Source of the DNA: Rhodovibrionaceae bacterium
GTDB lineage: Bacteria; Pseudomonadota; Alphaproteobacteria; Kiloniellales; DSM-21159
Direction: 5' to 3'
NCBI GenBank assembly: GCA_028279885.1
Contig: JANQMX010000057.1
Location: 1-64,000, forward strand
Length of the DNA: 64,000 nucleotides
Shown here: positions 8,730 through 17,100 of the stretch, one piece after another
How positions within the stretch are numbered: the stretch's first letter is position 1
Layout: each line of letters begins with the position of its first letter
The notes under the pieces: generated by a model
The model's input: only the letters and a program-made list of their open reading frames with translations
Databases searched by the model: none
What the model was told of the DNA's origin: nothing
Position numbers and translations under genes: made by a program

Positions 8730-9758
8730 TCACAGGCGGATGAACGGCTGATGGGCGCAGCGGAACGAGCCGCCCAGGCAATAGACCGCATCGTAAGGCA
8801 GTCGGATAACCTCGAACTTTCGCGCCTTCAGCTCGCCTGCCACGCGATCATGGGGCTCCCCACTCGGCACAACGACCGTCCGATCGTTGATCGTCAGATT
8901 GTTGCAGCCCATGTGCACCTTGGTGATATCGAACGGCACGTCGATCAGGTCCCAATCCTTCATGCAGTCCGGCACGCCGTCCGGCAAGCACTCCAGCGAA
9001 ACCACGGCAACGCCCTCGCGCGGTGTCAGCATGACGCAGTCGAGATGCGAGAAGCGCTTATCGATGTTCACCATCTCGACACGGTAGTCGGGGCCCAGCA
9101 TATGCTGTAGCCAGCGCGCACCCTCGGCGTTCGAGCAGTTGCCCGAGTGACCGACCAATACCGTCTCGCCGAGCACCAGAATGTCGCCGCCTTCGAGATA
9201 ACCCCAGCCAGGCTTGCCTTCGTTGTCATCGTCGGCACCGGAATCGGGCTGCGCGAAATAGCGCGCCCCGCGCTCCATGGTCGAAGCCAGGATATGCCGG
9301 ATGGCGAAACGTTGGCGGCGGTGAAACATGGAGCGCGGCGCCAGCTCAATCACGTTGTTGCCGATCGTGACGAAGGGATCCCGCAGCCAGCCGGTCAGGA
9401 CACCGTGGTTCTCGCCGCGCGGGAACTTCATGTTCTGATCGCTGATCCTGTCCGGCAGATGGACTTTTATGCCGCTGGCCTCGAGAAACTCTACCACGCC
9501 TTTGATCTGGGACTGCCAGCGCCCGTAGTAATCCGGGTCGGCGTCCTTCACGACCTTTTCCTGGTTCTCGAACCAGAACTGCCTGAACGCGCCCGACGGA
9601 CGCACATCCGCATCCTGCAGGAACTTAGGGAAGACGTATTGGTCGTAGCCGCCATACACGCATTCCTTCAGCTCGCCCCACTCGCTACGAACGAAGATCG
9701 GCTCCTCCGCGCTCGTTGCGGCACCCGTCCCAGCAAGACCTTCGGGTTGGTCCAGCAT
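8730..9758 (-). CDS. Glycine amidinotransferase-like guanidino-group enzyme, paralog 2
   Basis: A 342-residue paralog of the protein at 2097-3110, colinear over nearly the whole length. It keeps the same catalytic elements: RDPFVTIGNNVIELAPRSMF, YLEGGDILVLG, SHLDCVMLTPREG and GGSFRCAHQPF with the C-terminal nucleophilic Cys. ATG at 9758 is chosen because AGGAG lies 7 nt upstream; two in-frame ATGs at 9764 and 9773 are closer to or before that motif. It is co-transcribed with the downstream oxidoreductase and follows the BMP-type ABC genes on the same strand. Confidence 0.82.
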   Translation of the reverse strand: MLDQPEGLAGTGAATSAEEPIFVRSEWGELKECVYGGYDQYVFPKFLQDADVRPSGAFRQFWFENQEKVVKDADPDYYGRWQSQIKGVVEFLEASGIKVHLPDRISDQNMKFPRGENHGVLTGWLRDPFVTIGNNVIELAPRSMFHRRQRFAIRHILASTMERGARYFAQPDSGADDDNEGKPGWGYLEGGDILVLGETVLVGHSGNCSNAEGARWLQHMLGPDYRVEMVNIDKRFSHLDCVMLTPREGVAVVSLECLPDGVPDCMKDWDLIDVPFDITKVHMGCNNLTINDRTVVVPSGEPHDRVAGELKARKFEVIRLPYDAVYCLGGSFRCAHQPFIRL

Positions 9759-9809
9759 GTCCATGCTCCTCATATGTTTGTCATCGTAAGCCGCGCGCGG
9801 CGGCCGTTC

Positions 9810-10751
9810 TCACTTCGCCTCGCGCCGGTAGTGCCGGCCGACAGCCGCCGGTGGCCGCGGCTTTCCGACCAAGCCGACCAAGGCAAGTATCGAAATCAGG
9901 TAAGGCAACATCAGGAAAAACTGGTGGGGCACGTCCTGGTAGTTGAACTGCAGGCGCAGTTGCAGCGCATCGAAGAAACCGAACAACAGGCAGGCGCATA
10001 AGGCACCGACCGGATTCCAGCGTCCCAGGATGACCGCGGCCAGCGCGATGAAGCCCTTGCCGGCGCTCATGTGCTCGGAAAACAGAAAGACCTGCGACAG
10101 CACCAGGTAACAGCCGCCCAATGCCGCGAGCGCGCCGGCCGCAATGACGCAGCCGTAGCGCAGCTTGGTCACCGAGAGGCCCGCGCTGTCGACGGCGGAG
10201 GGGTTCTCGCCCACCGCCCGTACGGCAAGGCCCCAGGGCGTCCGATAGAGGAAGAGGAACACCGCTCCGACGCAAATGAACATCAGGTAGACCATCAAGT
10301 CCTGACCGAAGAGCACCGGGCCGACAACGGGAATCGACGAGAGGCCTGGGAAGTCGAAAGCCTTGAAACCCGGCAGCCGCAGCGTATTCGCCTGGGCACC
10401 GAACACGATCCGCGACAGGAAGGCCGTGATTCCGAGCACAAAAATGTTGATCGCGATGCCGGTCACAATCTGATTGACGCCGAAGGTGACGCCGAGCACC
10501 GCCAGGATCGATCCCGCCATCATGCCGAACAGCATTCCGACAACCAGGCCGCTGTAGGGATCCTCCATGAGGAAGGCGCCAAAGGCAGCCCCGAAGGCGC
10601 CGGCCAGGATCTTGCCTTCGAGCGCGATATTGAACACGCCGCTGCGCTCGGACAGCACGCCGGCCAGGGCCGCGAACACCAAGGGCACGGAAAGCCTGAG
10701 GCTGGTGCTCAGAATTTCGGTAATGGCTTGCAAGCTGAACAGGCTTTCCAT
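9810..10751 (-). CDS. BMP-type ABC transporter permease (NupQ/YufQ-like)
   Basis: A 313-residue membrane protein of the BPD_transp_2 family, with VLSERSGVFNIALEGKILAGAF near the N-terminus and AVRAVGENPSAVDSAGLSVTKLR in the coupling region. Both are typical of the second permease of nucleoside-type ABC importers. It sits 4 nt after its partner permease, and the operon order binding protein-ATPase-permease-permease is standard. It forms the translocation channel with the protein at 10756-11853. Confidence 0.92.
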   Translation of the reverse strand: MESLFSLQAITEILSTSLRLSVPLVFAALAGVLSERSGVFNIALEGKILAGAFGAAFGAFLMEDPYSGLVVGMLFGMMAGSILAVLGVTFGVNQIVTGIAINIFVLGITAFLSRIVFGAQANTLRLPGFKAFDFPGLSSIPVVGPVLFGQDLMVYLMFICVGAVFLFLYRTPWGLAVRAVGENPSAVDSAGLSVTKLRYGCVIAAGALAALGGCYLVLSQVFLFSEHMSAGKGFIALAAVILGRWNPVGALCACLLFGFFDALQLRLQFNYQDVPHQFFLMLPYLISILALVGLVGKPRPPAAVGRHYRREAK

Positions 10752-10755
10752 GGCC

Positions 10756-11853
10756 TTACGTCTTCTTGTCGCGAGTTTGCTCGTCGAGCGCCTGTTCCAA
10801 CTCTTTGCGTCTGGTGATGGCCTGGCCGATCGCGGTGGCCCGGTAGCGGAACGCGAGGCTCATGGCGACGAACAGGATCACCAAGCCCTGGATGGCTTCG
10901 ACGACGGTGGTTTCGATGCCCATGGCGCGCTGCATCATGTTGGCGCCGCTGCGCAAGCCGCCGATGAACATGGACGAGAGGATGGCAAGAAACGGATTGA
11001 GGCCGGCCAGGAAGGCGACGACGATACCGTCGTAGCCGTAGCCCTGGCTGAAGGCGTGAAACAGACGGTAGCGGTGGCCCAGCACTTCGAAGGTCCCGGC
11101 CAACCCTGCGCAGGCTCCCGCGATCATGAAGGACACGATGATGTGGCGCTTGACCGAGATGCCGGCGTAACGCGCTGCCTCTGGATTGCGGCCGACCGTG
11201 GCGAGGGTGAAGCCGGACACGCCGCGCCTGAAAACGATGTACATGCCTATCGCGATCACGATGCCCACCAGGACGCCGAAGTGGGCATCGCTGCACGGCA
11301 AGATGTGCGGCAAGAAGAGGCTGTCGGGAATCTCCGGCGAGTAGGGATAGGGCGCGCCCGGCTCGATCATCGGGCCGCTGACCATGAAGCTGACGAAGTG
11401 CAGGGCGACGAAGTTCAGCAGCAGGGTCACGATGATCTCGTTGATCCCCTGATAGGCCTTGAGCAAGGCCGGAATGAGCGCCCAAAGGGCGCCGCCGAGG
11501 GCACCCGCCAGCGTGCAGATCAGAATATGCACGGGCCCCGGCAGAACGGGCAGATAGAGTGCCGCGATGGTTGCGAAGAGGGCGCCGATATAGATCTGGC
11601 CCTCGGCGCCGATGTTGAACAGCCCCGCCCTCAGCGGCAGCACGACGGCCAAGCCGGCAAGCAGCAGCGGACTCATCTTTACCAGGGTCGCCGCGAAGCC
11701 CCAGTAGTCGAAGAAGGCCCCGTGAAACAGCGTTTTGTAGGCTTCGATGGGGTTACTTCCGGCGGCAATGATCAGAAGCGAGCCCACGGCCAGCGCAGCG
11801 ACAATCGCCAAGACGCTGCGCAGATGAAACAGAATGCGATAAAGCCTCTGCAT
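10756..11853 (-). CDS. BMP-type ABC transporter permease (NupP/YufP-like)
   Basis: The 365-residue first permease of the BMP-type importer. It shows about eight to ten hydrophobic segments, the motif PLRAGLFNIGAEGQIYIGAL and the coupling loop TVGRNPEAARYAGISVKRHI. The start at 11853 (MQRLYRILFHL) is preferred; it lies just inside the end of the upstream ATPase gene, whose stop is at 11867. An upstream extension in the same frame would run inside the ATPase gene and lacks hydrophobic character. Confidence 0.9.
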   Translation of the reverse strand: MQRLYRILFHLRSVLAIVAALAVGSLLIIAAGSNPIEAYKTLFHGAFFDYWGFAATLVKMSPLLLAGLAVVLPLRAGLFNIGAEGQIYIGALFATIAALYLPVLPGPVHILICTLAGALGGALWALIPALLKAYQGINEIIVTLLLNFVALHFVSFMVSGPMIEPGAPYPYSPEIPDSLFLPHILPCSDAHFGVLVGIVIAIGMYIVFRRGVSGFTLATVGRNPEAARYAGISVKRHIIVSFMIAGACAGLAGTFEVLGHRYRLFHAFSQGYGYDGIVVAFLAGLNPFLAILSSMFIGGLRSGANMMQRAMGIETTVVEAIQGLVILFVAMSLAFRYRATAIGQAITRRKELEQALDEQTRDKKT

Positions 11854-11866
11854 GCCGATGTCTTTC

Positions 11867-13378
11867 CTACGCGGCAACGCCGGCCATGAGCAGCCCAACC
11901 CGCTCCGGCGTCGCATCGTCGGACCCAATCGTGTCCATCAGCTTGCCGCGGAACAGAACGCCCACGCGGTCGCAGACATCGAGCAGATGCTCAAGCTCCG
12001 TCGAGATGTAGAGCACAGCCACGCCGCGGTCGCGCTGCGCGAGAATCTGCTGCTGTACGAATTCGATCGCGCCGACATCCAAACCCTTTGTGGGTTGCGC
12101 GACGACCAGCACCCTCGGAGCGCCCTCGAGCTCGCGCGCCAGGATCACCTTTTGCTGGTTGCCGCCGGAGAGGTAGCGCACCTCCTGATCGACCGACTGC
12201 AGGCGCACGGCGAAGGCAGAGGCGAGGCGTTCGGCGTGATCGCGTATCGCCGAGCGATCGAAAAAACCGAAGCGCGCGAAAGGTCTGCGGTTGTAGGTCC
12301 GCAAGATCATGTTCTGCGCGACGCTTTCGTCCAGCACGAGGCCGTCCCGGTGCCGGTCCTCGGGCACGTAGGCAACGCCGAACCGGCGAGCCCGGTCGGA
12401 GATCGAAGCCTGCGTCACGTCCGTATCGGACACATGGATCCGACCGGACTCGACCGGCCGCAGACCGGAAATGACTTCGGCCAGTTCGGCCTGGCCGTTC
12501 CCATCCACGCCGGCGATACCGAAGACCTCGCCGGCCCGTATCTCGAAAGTGACTCGGTCGAGCGCCTTGAGGCCACGCGCGTTGTTGGCACTCACATCGG
12601 CCAGGCGTAAGACCGGCTCACCGGTCGAATGCGCAGAGCGCTTGACCTGAAACAAGACATCGCGCCCCACCATCGTGCGCGCCAGGCTCGCCGGATCGGT
12701 CTCGGACTTGGCCAACGACGCCTTCACCTTGCCGCCTTGCATGACGGTCACGTCGTCGGCAATCGCCATCACTTCTTCGAGCTTGTGCGTGATGAAGAGA
12801 ATCGTCTTGCCGGCCGACTTAAGCCGTTCGAGCAACTCGAAAAACGGACCGGTCTCGTTAGGGGTGAGGACGCTGGTGGGCTCATCGAGGATCAGTATTT
12901 CGGCGTTCTGATAGATCAGCTTTAGAATCTCGACACGCTGCTGCATCCCGATCGGCAGCTTCATCACATCGGCCGTGGGATCGATCTCGAAGCCGAACGA
13001 CTGGCTCAACTTGGCGATTTTCCGCCTATGACTGGCCAGGTCTAGCTTCAGGCCTTGGCCCTTCATGCCGAGCACGATGTTCTCGGTCACCGTAAGCTGA
13101 CCGACCAGCATGAAATGCTGGTGCACCATGCCGATACCGGCGGCCAGCGCGGCACGCGGGCTGTCGATGACGACGTCCCGGCCGTCGATCAGGATGCGGC
13201 CTTCGTCCGGCCGATAGAGGCCGTAGAGAACATTCATCAAGGTGCTTTTGCCGGCGCCGTTCTCGCCCAGCACGGCGTGCACCGTCCCGGGCCGAACCCT
13301 CAGCGTCACCCGGTCGTTTGCCGTCACGGCACCGAACGACTTCGAGATGCCCTCCAGCGAGAGTTTATAGGCACTCAT
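11867..13378 (-). CDS. BMP-type ABC transporter ATP-binding protein (double NBD)
   Basis: A 503-residue protein with two tandem nucleotide-binding domains. The first has Walker A GENGAGKST and Walker B LILDEPTSVL; its signature is the degenerate LPIGMQQR. The second has a degenerate Walker A-like GVDGNGQAEL, an LSGGNQQK signature and VLVVAQPTKGLDVGA at Walker B. This asymmetric pattern is normal for RbsA/YufO-type ATPases. It energises uptake by the two permeases downstream. The family typically imports nucleosides, but here the operon lies between creatininase and an amidinotransferase, so a heterocyclic guanidino compound such as creatinine is a reasonable inference. Confidence 0.93.
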   Translation of the reverse strand: MSAYKLSLEGISKSFGAVTANDRVTLRVRPGTVHAVLGENGAGKSTLMNVLYGLYRPDEGRILIDGRDVVIDSPRAALAAGIGMVHQHFMLVGQLTVTENIVLGMKGQGLKLDLASHRRKIAKLSQSFGFEIDPTADVMKLPIGMQQRVEILKLIYQNAEILILDEPTSVLTPNETGPFFELLERLKSAGKTILFITHKLEEVMAIADDVTVMQGGKVKASLAKSETDPASLARTMVGRDVLFQVKRSAHSTGEPVLRLADVSANNARGLKALDRVTFEIRAGEVFGIAGVDGNGQAELAEVISGLRPVESGRIHVSDTDVTQASISDRARRFGVAYVPEDRHRDGLVLDESVAQNMILRTYNRRPFARFGFFDRSAIRDHAERLASAFAVRLQSVDQEVRYLSGGNQQKVILARELEGAPRVLVVAQPTKGLDVGAIEFVQQQILAQRDRGVAVLYISTELEHLLDVCDRVGVLFRGKLMDTIGSDDATPERVGLLMAGVAA

Positions 13379-13423
13379 CGACAGCTTTGCGATTGGCGAT
13401 TGTGGAGATGGCCGACGTCGGTG

Positions 13424-13452
13424 GGAGTGCCCGCTGTCGGGGCGGGCACTCC
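13424..13452 (-). promoter_or_regulatory. Intra-operon stem-loop between binding protein and ATPase genes
   Basis: A perfect 11-bp stem (GGAGTGCCCGC and GCGGGCACTCC) closes a 7-nt loop right after the binding-protein gene on the minus strand. No T-run follows in that direction, so it looks like a read-through or mRNA-protecting hairpin. That would raise binding-protein expression over the membrane genes, as is common in ABC operons. Confidence 0.6.
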
Positions 13453-13466
13453 TTTAAACGGAGCCC

Positions 13467-14420
13467 TTACAGCTTGAAGGTTCCGGCTCTCATCTGATCG
13501 ACGATCTCGGCGACTTCTGCCTTCAGCGCATCGGGCACGGCATCGTTGATCGTGCCCATGTAACCGGCGTCCGAGCCCATGGCGAACTTGTAGTCCTCTC
13601 GCGCCAACTCGCCCTTCTTGGCGAGTTCGATCGCCGATGCCGTCGCCGCTGCGAAATCCAGGACCGTCGAGGCCAGGTTGGCTTTTGGCGACGACTTACC
13701 GAGATCGGTGATCAAGCCACTCACCCACACGCCTCTTTCCTCGGCTGCCTGCACCACGCCGACGATGCCGTTGTCGAGATACGGCACAACCACGTCGGCG
13801 CCCTGGTTGATGAGATTCAGGGTCGCCTCCTTGGCCTTCGCAACATCGTCCCAATCGTTGGTATAGGTAAGGGTGACGTCGCCAGCGGCACCGGCCTTCG
13901 CCCAGCCCTTCTTGAAGCCGTCGGCGATATCGACGAAGGCCTTGATCTCCTGTCCGCAGACCATCCCGGCCTTGCCCGTTTTGCTCATCTTGCCGCCGAT
14001 GTAGCCGAGGATATAGCCGAACTGCGGATTGTTGTAGTTGACCGTGGCGACGCCCTCGGTCGGGGCGCCGTTCAACACGGCCACGAGAACCTCGGGAAAC
14101 TGTTTGGCGACCCGGTCCGCCGCCGCGGTGAACTCGCCGCCGGCGCCGATGACAAGGTTGTAGCCGCGGCGGGCGTAATCCGACATGGCGGAAACCTGAT
14201 CGGCCTGCTTCACCTTCTCACTGAACACGACTTCGATGCCCAGGCGTTCCCTGGCTGCGATCAGGCCCTCATAGACCACTTGATTGAAGGCCTGATCGGT
14301 GATCGAGCCGGGCAGAACGGCCGCGGCCCTGAAATCGGCGGCCACGGCAGAGCGGCCCAACAACCCGACACCGGTTGCCGCGGCGGTCGTTATCAGCAGG
14401 TCTCGTCTGGAAATGATCAT
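13467..14420 (-). CDS. BMP family ABC transporter substrate-binding protein
   Basis: A 317-residue periplasmic basic-membrane-protein family (Bmp/Med, PnrA-like) receptor. The N-terminus ISRRDLLITTAAATGVGLLG has a twin-arginine-type signal. The core includes PGSITDQAFNQVVYEGL, GYNLVIGAGGEF and GMVCGQEIKAFVDIADGFKKG, typical of this fold. ATG at 14420 has GGGAGGAG about 5 nt upstream. It is first in the importer operon, downstream of the creatininase gene on the same strand. PnrA relatives bind purine nucleosides. The neighbours argue for a creatinine-like ligand here, but this is inference. Confidence 0.9.
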   Translation of the reverse strand: MIISRRDLLITTAAATGVGLLGRSAVAADFRAAAVLPGSITDQAFNQVVYEGLIAARERLGIEVVFSEKVKQADQVSAMSDYARRGYNLVIGAGGEFTAAADRVAKQFPEVLVAVLNGAPTEGVATVNYNNPQFGYILGYIGGKMSKTGKAGMVCGQEIKAFVDIADGFKKGWAKAGAAGDVTLTYTNDWDDVAKAKEATLNLINQGADVVVPYLDNGIVGVVQAAEERGVWVSGLITDLGKSSPKANLASTVLDFAAATASAIELAKKGELAREDYKFAMGSDAGYMGTINDAVPDALKAEVAEIVDQMRAGTFKL

Positions 14421-14508
14421 GTTCGCTCCTCCCAATTGTTCTAGTTGATGATCAAAGCCGACGCGGACGTTTTCGGCCGCCCGCGATCGGCGGCGCTCCC
14501 AGCGGCGC

Positions 14509-15285
14509 TCAGCGAAACTCCTTGGTCAGCGACGCGCTCACCATCTCGACGAACTCCTCAACCAGAAGCTCACCCATATCCACGGTAGACCCCTTGCCCG
14601 AGGACAGGTTGCCCGACGCTGGCACCCAATCCGGATTGACCGGAAAGAGATCGTAGGGCGGGAAGTTCGGCAGCTCTTCGTCCGGGATCTTCGACATGTC
14701 GACATGCTCCGGATAGCAATAGAGCATCATCGCGGTTTCCAAGGTCCCGCCATGTTCCAGCGCGAGACCCGGAAACTCCCGTCCGGCATAGACCGCTTCG
14801 AGCGTCTCCGGCTTGATCTCCTCGGCGTAGAGCATCTTGAGAATGCGGGCGTCGGTGACGCCGGCGTACTCGAGCTCCCGGACGGCAAGATGACAGGCTT
14901 CATCCAGATAGAAGCGGTTCTCGAAATGGCCATCGATAACCGCGAGCTTTCGCGCGCCGTGCCGCGCCAGTTCCTTCAAGACATCCTTAACCAGATTGAT
15001 GAGAGTCAGGCCGTCCAAGTTGGTCGTGCCGCAACGGTGCGGGCCACCGCCGGTGCGGACCTGGGAGCGATAGCCGTAGGTGATCGGCGCGGCCACGATG
15101 CCGCCGACGTTCTCCGCGGCGCGGCGCGCCATGTAGGTCGCCATCATCCAGTCTGTGCCCAAGGGCAGATGATAACCGTGTTGCTCGACGGCGCCGACCG
15201 GCAGCAGCACGATTGCATCTTCTTCGGCAAGGCGCCGCTGGTACTCGTCCCAACTGAGGTCGGACATCATGACTGAGGCGATCAC
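14509..15285 (-). CDS. Creatininase family amidohydrolase, probable creatininase
   Basis: A 258-residue protein, the usual length for creatininase. It shows LPVGAVEQHGYHLPLGTDW (Glu, His and Asp metal ligands), YGYRSQVRTGGGPHRCGTT, IDGHFENRFYLDE and LEHGGTLETAMM. The C-terminal FPPYDLFPV...LSSGK stretch also resembles Pseudomonas creatininase. The enzyme opens creatinine to creatine using a dinuclear metal centre. The GTG start at 15285 is chosen because GGGGAG lies 6 nt upstream; internal ATGs at 15270/15267 lack one. It is divergent from a LysR gene and 88 nt upstream of the BMP importer operon. Other family members act on different amides, so the exact substrate is a strong guess rather than certain. 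Confidence 0.82.
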   Translation of the reverse strand: MIASVMMSDLSWDEYQRRLAEEDAIVLLPVGAVEQHGYHLPLGTDWMMATYMARRAAENVGGIVAAPITYGYRSQVRTGGGPHRCGTTNLDGLTLINLVKDVLKELARHGARKLAVIDGHFENRFYLDEACHLAVRELEYAGVTDARILKMLYAEEIKPETLEAVYAGREFPGLALEHGGTLETAMMLYCYPEHVDMSKIPDEELPNFPPYDLFPVNPDWVPASGNLSSGKGSTVDMGELLVEEFVEMVSASLTKEFR

Positions 15286-15434
15286 GTCATTCTCCCCATT
15301 GCCTGGTCTCCATTCGGAGCCACGGAACACCGGCGATCCTCTACCGATCTCTCCCGACAGGAACTGCGTTCCAAAACCCAAGGGACAGTATTCCTCATTG
15401 TTTTCCTTCGAAAAATAGTGAAGCTAATATATTT

Positions 15435-15454
15435 ACATTGAATTTTCTCAATGT
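15435..15454. promoter_or_regulatory. Candidate LysR operator upstream of creatininase
   Basis: The perfect inverted repeat ACATTGA-N6-TCAATGT lies in the AT-rich divergent promoter region between creatininase and the LysR gene at 15488. A second, offset pair (GCTAATA at 15423, TATTAGC at 15454) surrounds it. The form ATTGA-N6-TCAAT fits a LysR-type dyad. Confidence 0.55.
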
Positions 15455-15487
15455 ATTAGCGAAAGCGTTGGTCTTAAGGGGCAACTC

Positions 15488-16399
15488 ATGACGACGAACC
15501 TCAACATCAGTCAGGTGGACGTACGCCTGCTGCGTGTCTTTTCGACTGTCGTGGAGTGCGGCGGCTTCACGCCCGCACAGGTCGCCATGAACGTCAGCCA
15601 GTCCACGATAAGCTCGCACATGGCCGCACTCGAGGCGCGGCTGGACATGCGGCTGTGCGAGCGCGGCCGGGCCGGCTTCCGGATTACCCAGAACGGCAAC
15701 CGGGTCTACGAAGCAGCACAGCGGCTGTTCCGCTCGATCGATTCCTTTCGCTCGGAAGTCGAGGCCTTGCGCGGCCGGCTCACCGGTGAGCTGCATATTG
15801 CCACAGTGGACAGCGTGGCGAGCAACCCGAAGTTCGCGCTCTCCGACGCGCTCGCCCGATTCTCCAAACGGCACGGCGACGTGCAGATCAGCCTACACGT
15901 CGCGACGCCCGCCGAAATCGAGCGTGCCGTGGTCGAGGGGCGCCATCATATCGGCATCGGCGGTTACACGAAGCAGATTTCCGCCATCGAGTACACGCCG
16001 CTCATTCCGGAGAGCCAGTGCCTCTACTGCAGCAGCACGCACCCTCTCTTCGAGGTTCCTGCCGATACGATGAAGGTGGCGGATCTAGCTTTGCACAAGT
16101 TCGTCAAGCGGCCCTACGTGCCGGACGAACATATTCCCTCGGCCGAGATGCTGAATGCTGCCGCCTACGCGGAGAACATGGAGGCGATCGCCATGCTTAT
16201 CCTTTCCGGCGGCTTTATCGGCTTCCTGCCGGAACACTATGCGGCGCGGTGGGTCAGCTCCGGCCAGATGAAAGTCATACTCCCCGAGCGGATGCACTAT
16301 GAATCCGGCATCGAGCTGATCCGGCGCAAAACCGTGCCACAAACGCTCGCCGCACAGCACATGAAGGCCGATCTACTCGAAGCCTTCGGCCTCGCTTAA
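15488..16399 (+). CDS. LysR family transcriptional regulator
   Basis: A 303-residue LysR regulator with an N-terminal helix-turn-helix (VRLLRVFSTVVECGGFTPAQ, then SQSTISSHMAALEARL) and a C-terminal effector-binding domain. It resembles the regulator at 3189-4133 in its LCERGRAGF stretch (LCRRGRAGF there), so the two may be paralogs tuned to related ligands. It is divergent from creatininase and the probable regulator of the creatininase/BMP-importer operon through the ACATTGA palindrome. Confidence 0.92.
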   Translation: MTTNLNISQVDVRLLRVFSTVVECGGFTPAQVAMNVSQSTISSHMAALEARLDMRLCERGRAGFRITQNGNRVYEAAQRLFRSIDSFRSEVEALRGRLTGELHIATVDSVASNPKFALSDALARFSKRHGDVQISLHVATPAEIERAVVEGRHHIGIGGYTKQISAIEYTPLIPESQCLYCSSTHPLFEVPADTMKVADLALHKFVKRPYVPDEHIPSAEMLNAAAYAENMEAIAMLILSGGFIGFLPEHYAARWVSSGQMKVILPERMHYESGIELIRRKTVPQTLAAQHMKADLLEAFGLA

Positions 16400-17100
16400 C
16401 TGAAATGAGCAAACAGCTTTCGGTCTGACAGGGACTGAATGTGGCAACTTCGCCAGCGTCGCGCTCGGCCGGCACGTCAATCGGACGTCTGCTGGTGGTC
16501 GAGATAATCAGACGCAAAACACCCGGCGATCCGGAGATGGGCGGGTGCTGACATCGATGGTTGCGGGGGCATGATTTGAACCTGCGACCTTCAGGTTATG
16601 GGTCACCGGTTCGCCCGGAGTCCATTTCCGAAGCGGATAAAGCTCGCCGGCCCACGATCCATCGTCGGTTGATTGTTGGCACTTCGGCGGGATATGCCGG
16701 CCTTCTCGGATTGTCCGAGGATGAGATATTGCGAGCACTCCCAGAGCACATGAGAACGATGGGCGAGGAAGCGTTACTTGACGAGAGATCGAGAGCAAGG
16801 GTTCTGGCGTCGGCGAGACGCGCACGATAGCGTTTTGACTCGATTTGACCTCAAGGTTGTCAGCTTAGCAGGTGACAGGAGACGATCAAGCCGTCATGGG
16901 CCAAGTCTCTCCATAGACACTTCCGACGGTCTCGGCTTCGTTAAACCCATCGTTCCCGTCGTGGTCGGGCCTGACGTTACTGACTTTGTGTGCGTTCTCG
17001 ATCGCTCCACCCTCTCAAGAGTTGGAGCCTCCGACAAACCCGTAGCGGTTCATCTAGAGTCTACTTTCCGATTTGAGTTAGCCAGAGCACGAGCAGTTGG
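16400..17100. other. Gene-poor interval with tRNA fragment
   Basis: Apart from the tRNA-fMet remnant, this stretch holds only weak plus-strand frames (16561-16830, 89 aa; 16778-17119, 113 aa), neither of which I recognise. The first frame begins inside the tRNA fragment, so its start is not credible. The second overlaps the end of the lipoprotein gene on the other strand. Confidence 0.35.
16558..16602 (-). other. tRNA-fMet 3'-end fragment (putative att site)
   Basis: Read on the minus strand, this is the 3' half of an initiator tRNA. It runs from the CATAAC anticodon region through the T-arm (GGTTCAAATC) to GCCCCCGCAACCA with the encoded CCA. The 5' half and a base-paired anticodon stem are missing, and position 33 is not T, so it cannot be a working tRNA. 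A 3' tRNA duplicate is what an integrase leaves at the far end of an element inserted in a tRNA gene. The acceptor 13-mer recurs at 20568-20580. Confidence 0.7.

Noticed and set aside
7543-8751. 402-codon plus-strand frame opposite the quinone-oxidoreductase-like gene
   Set aside because: It has no domain, and the minus-strand gene has a Rossmann loop, correct length and operon spacing.
16558-16620. A functional tRNA-fMet gene
   Set aside because: Only the 3' half is present; the acceptor 5' strand, D-arm and a paired anticodon stem are missing, and position 33 is not T.
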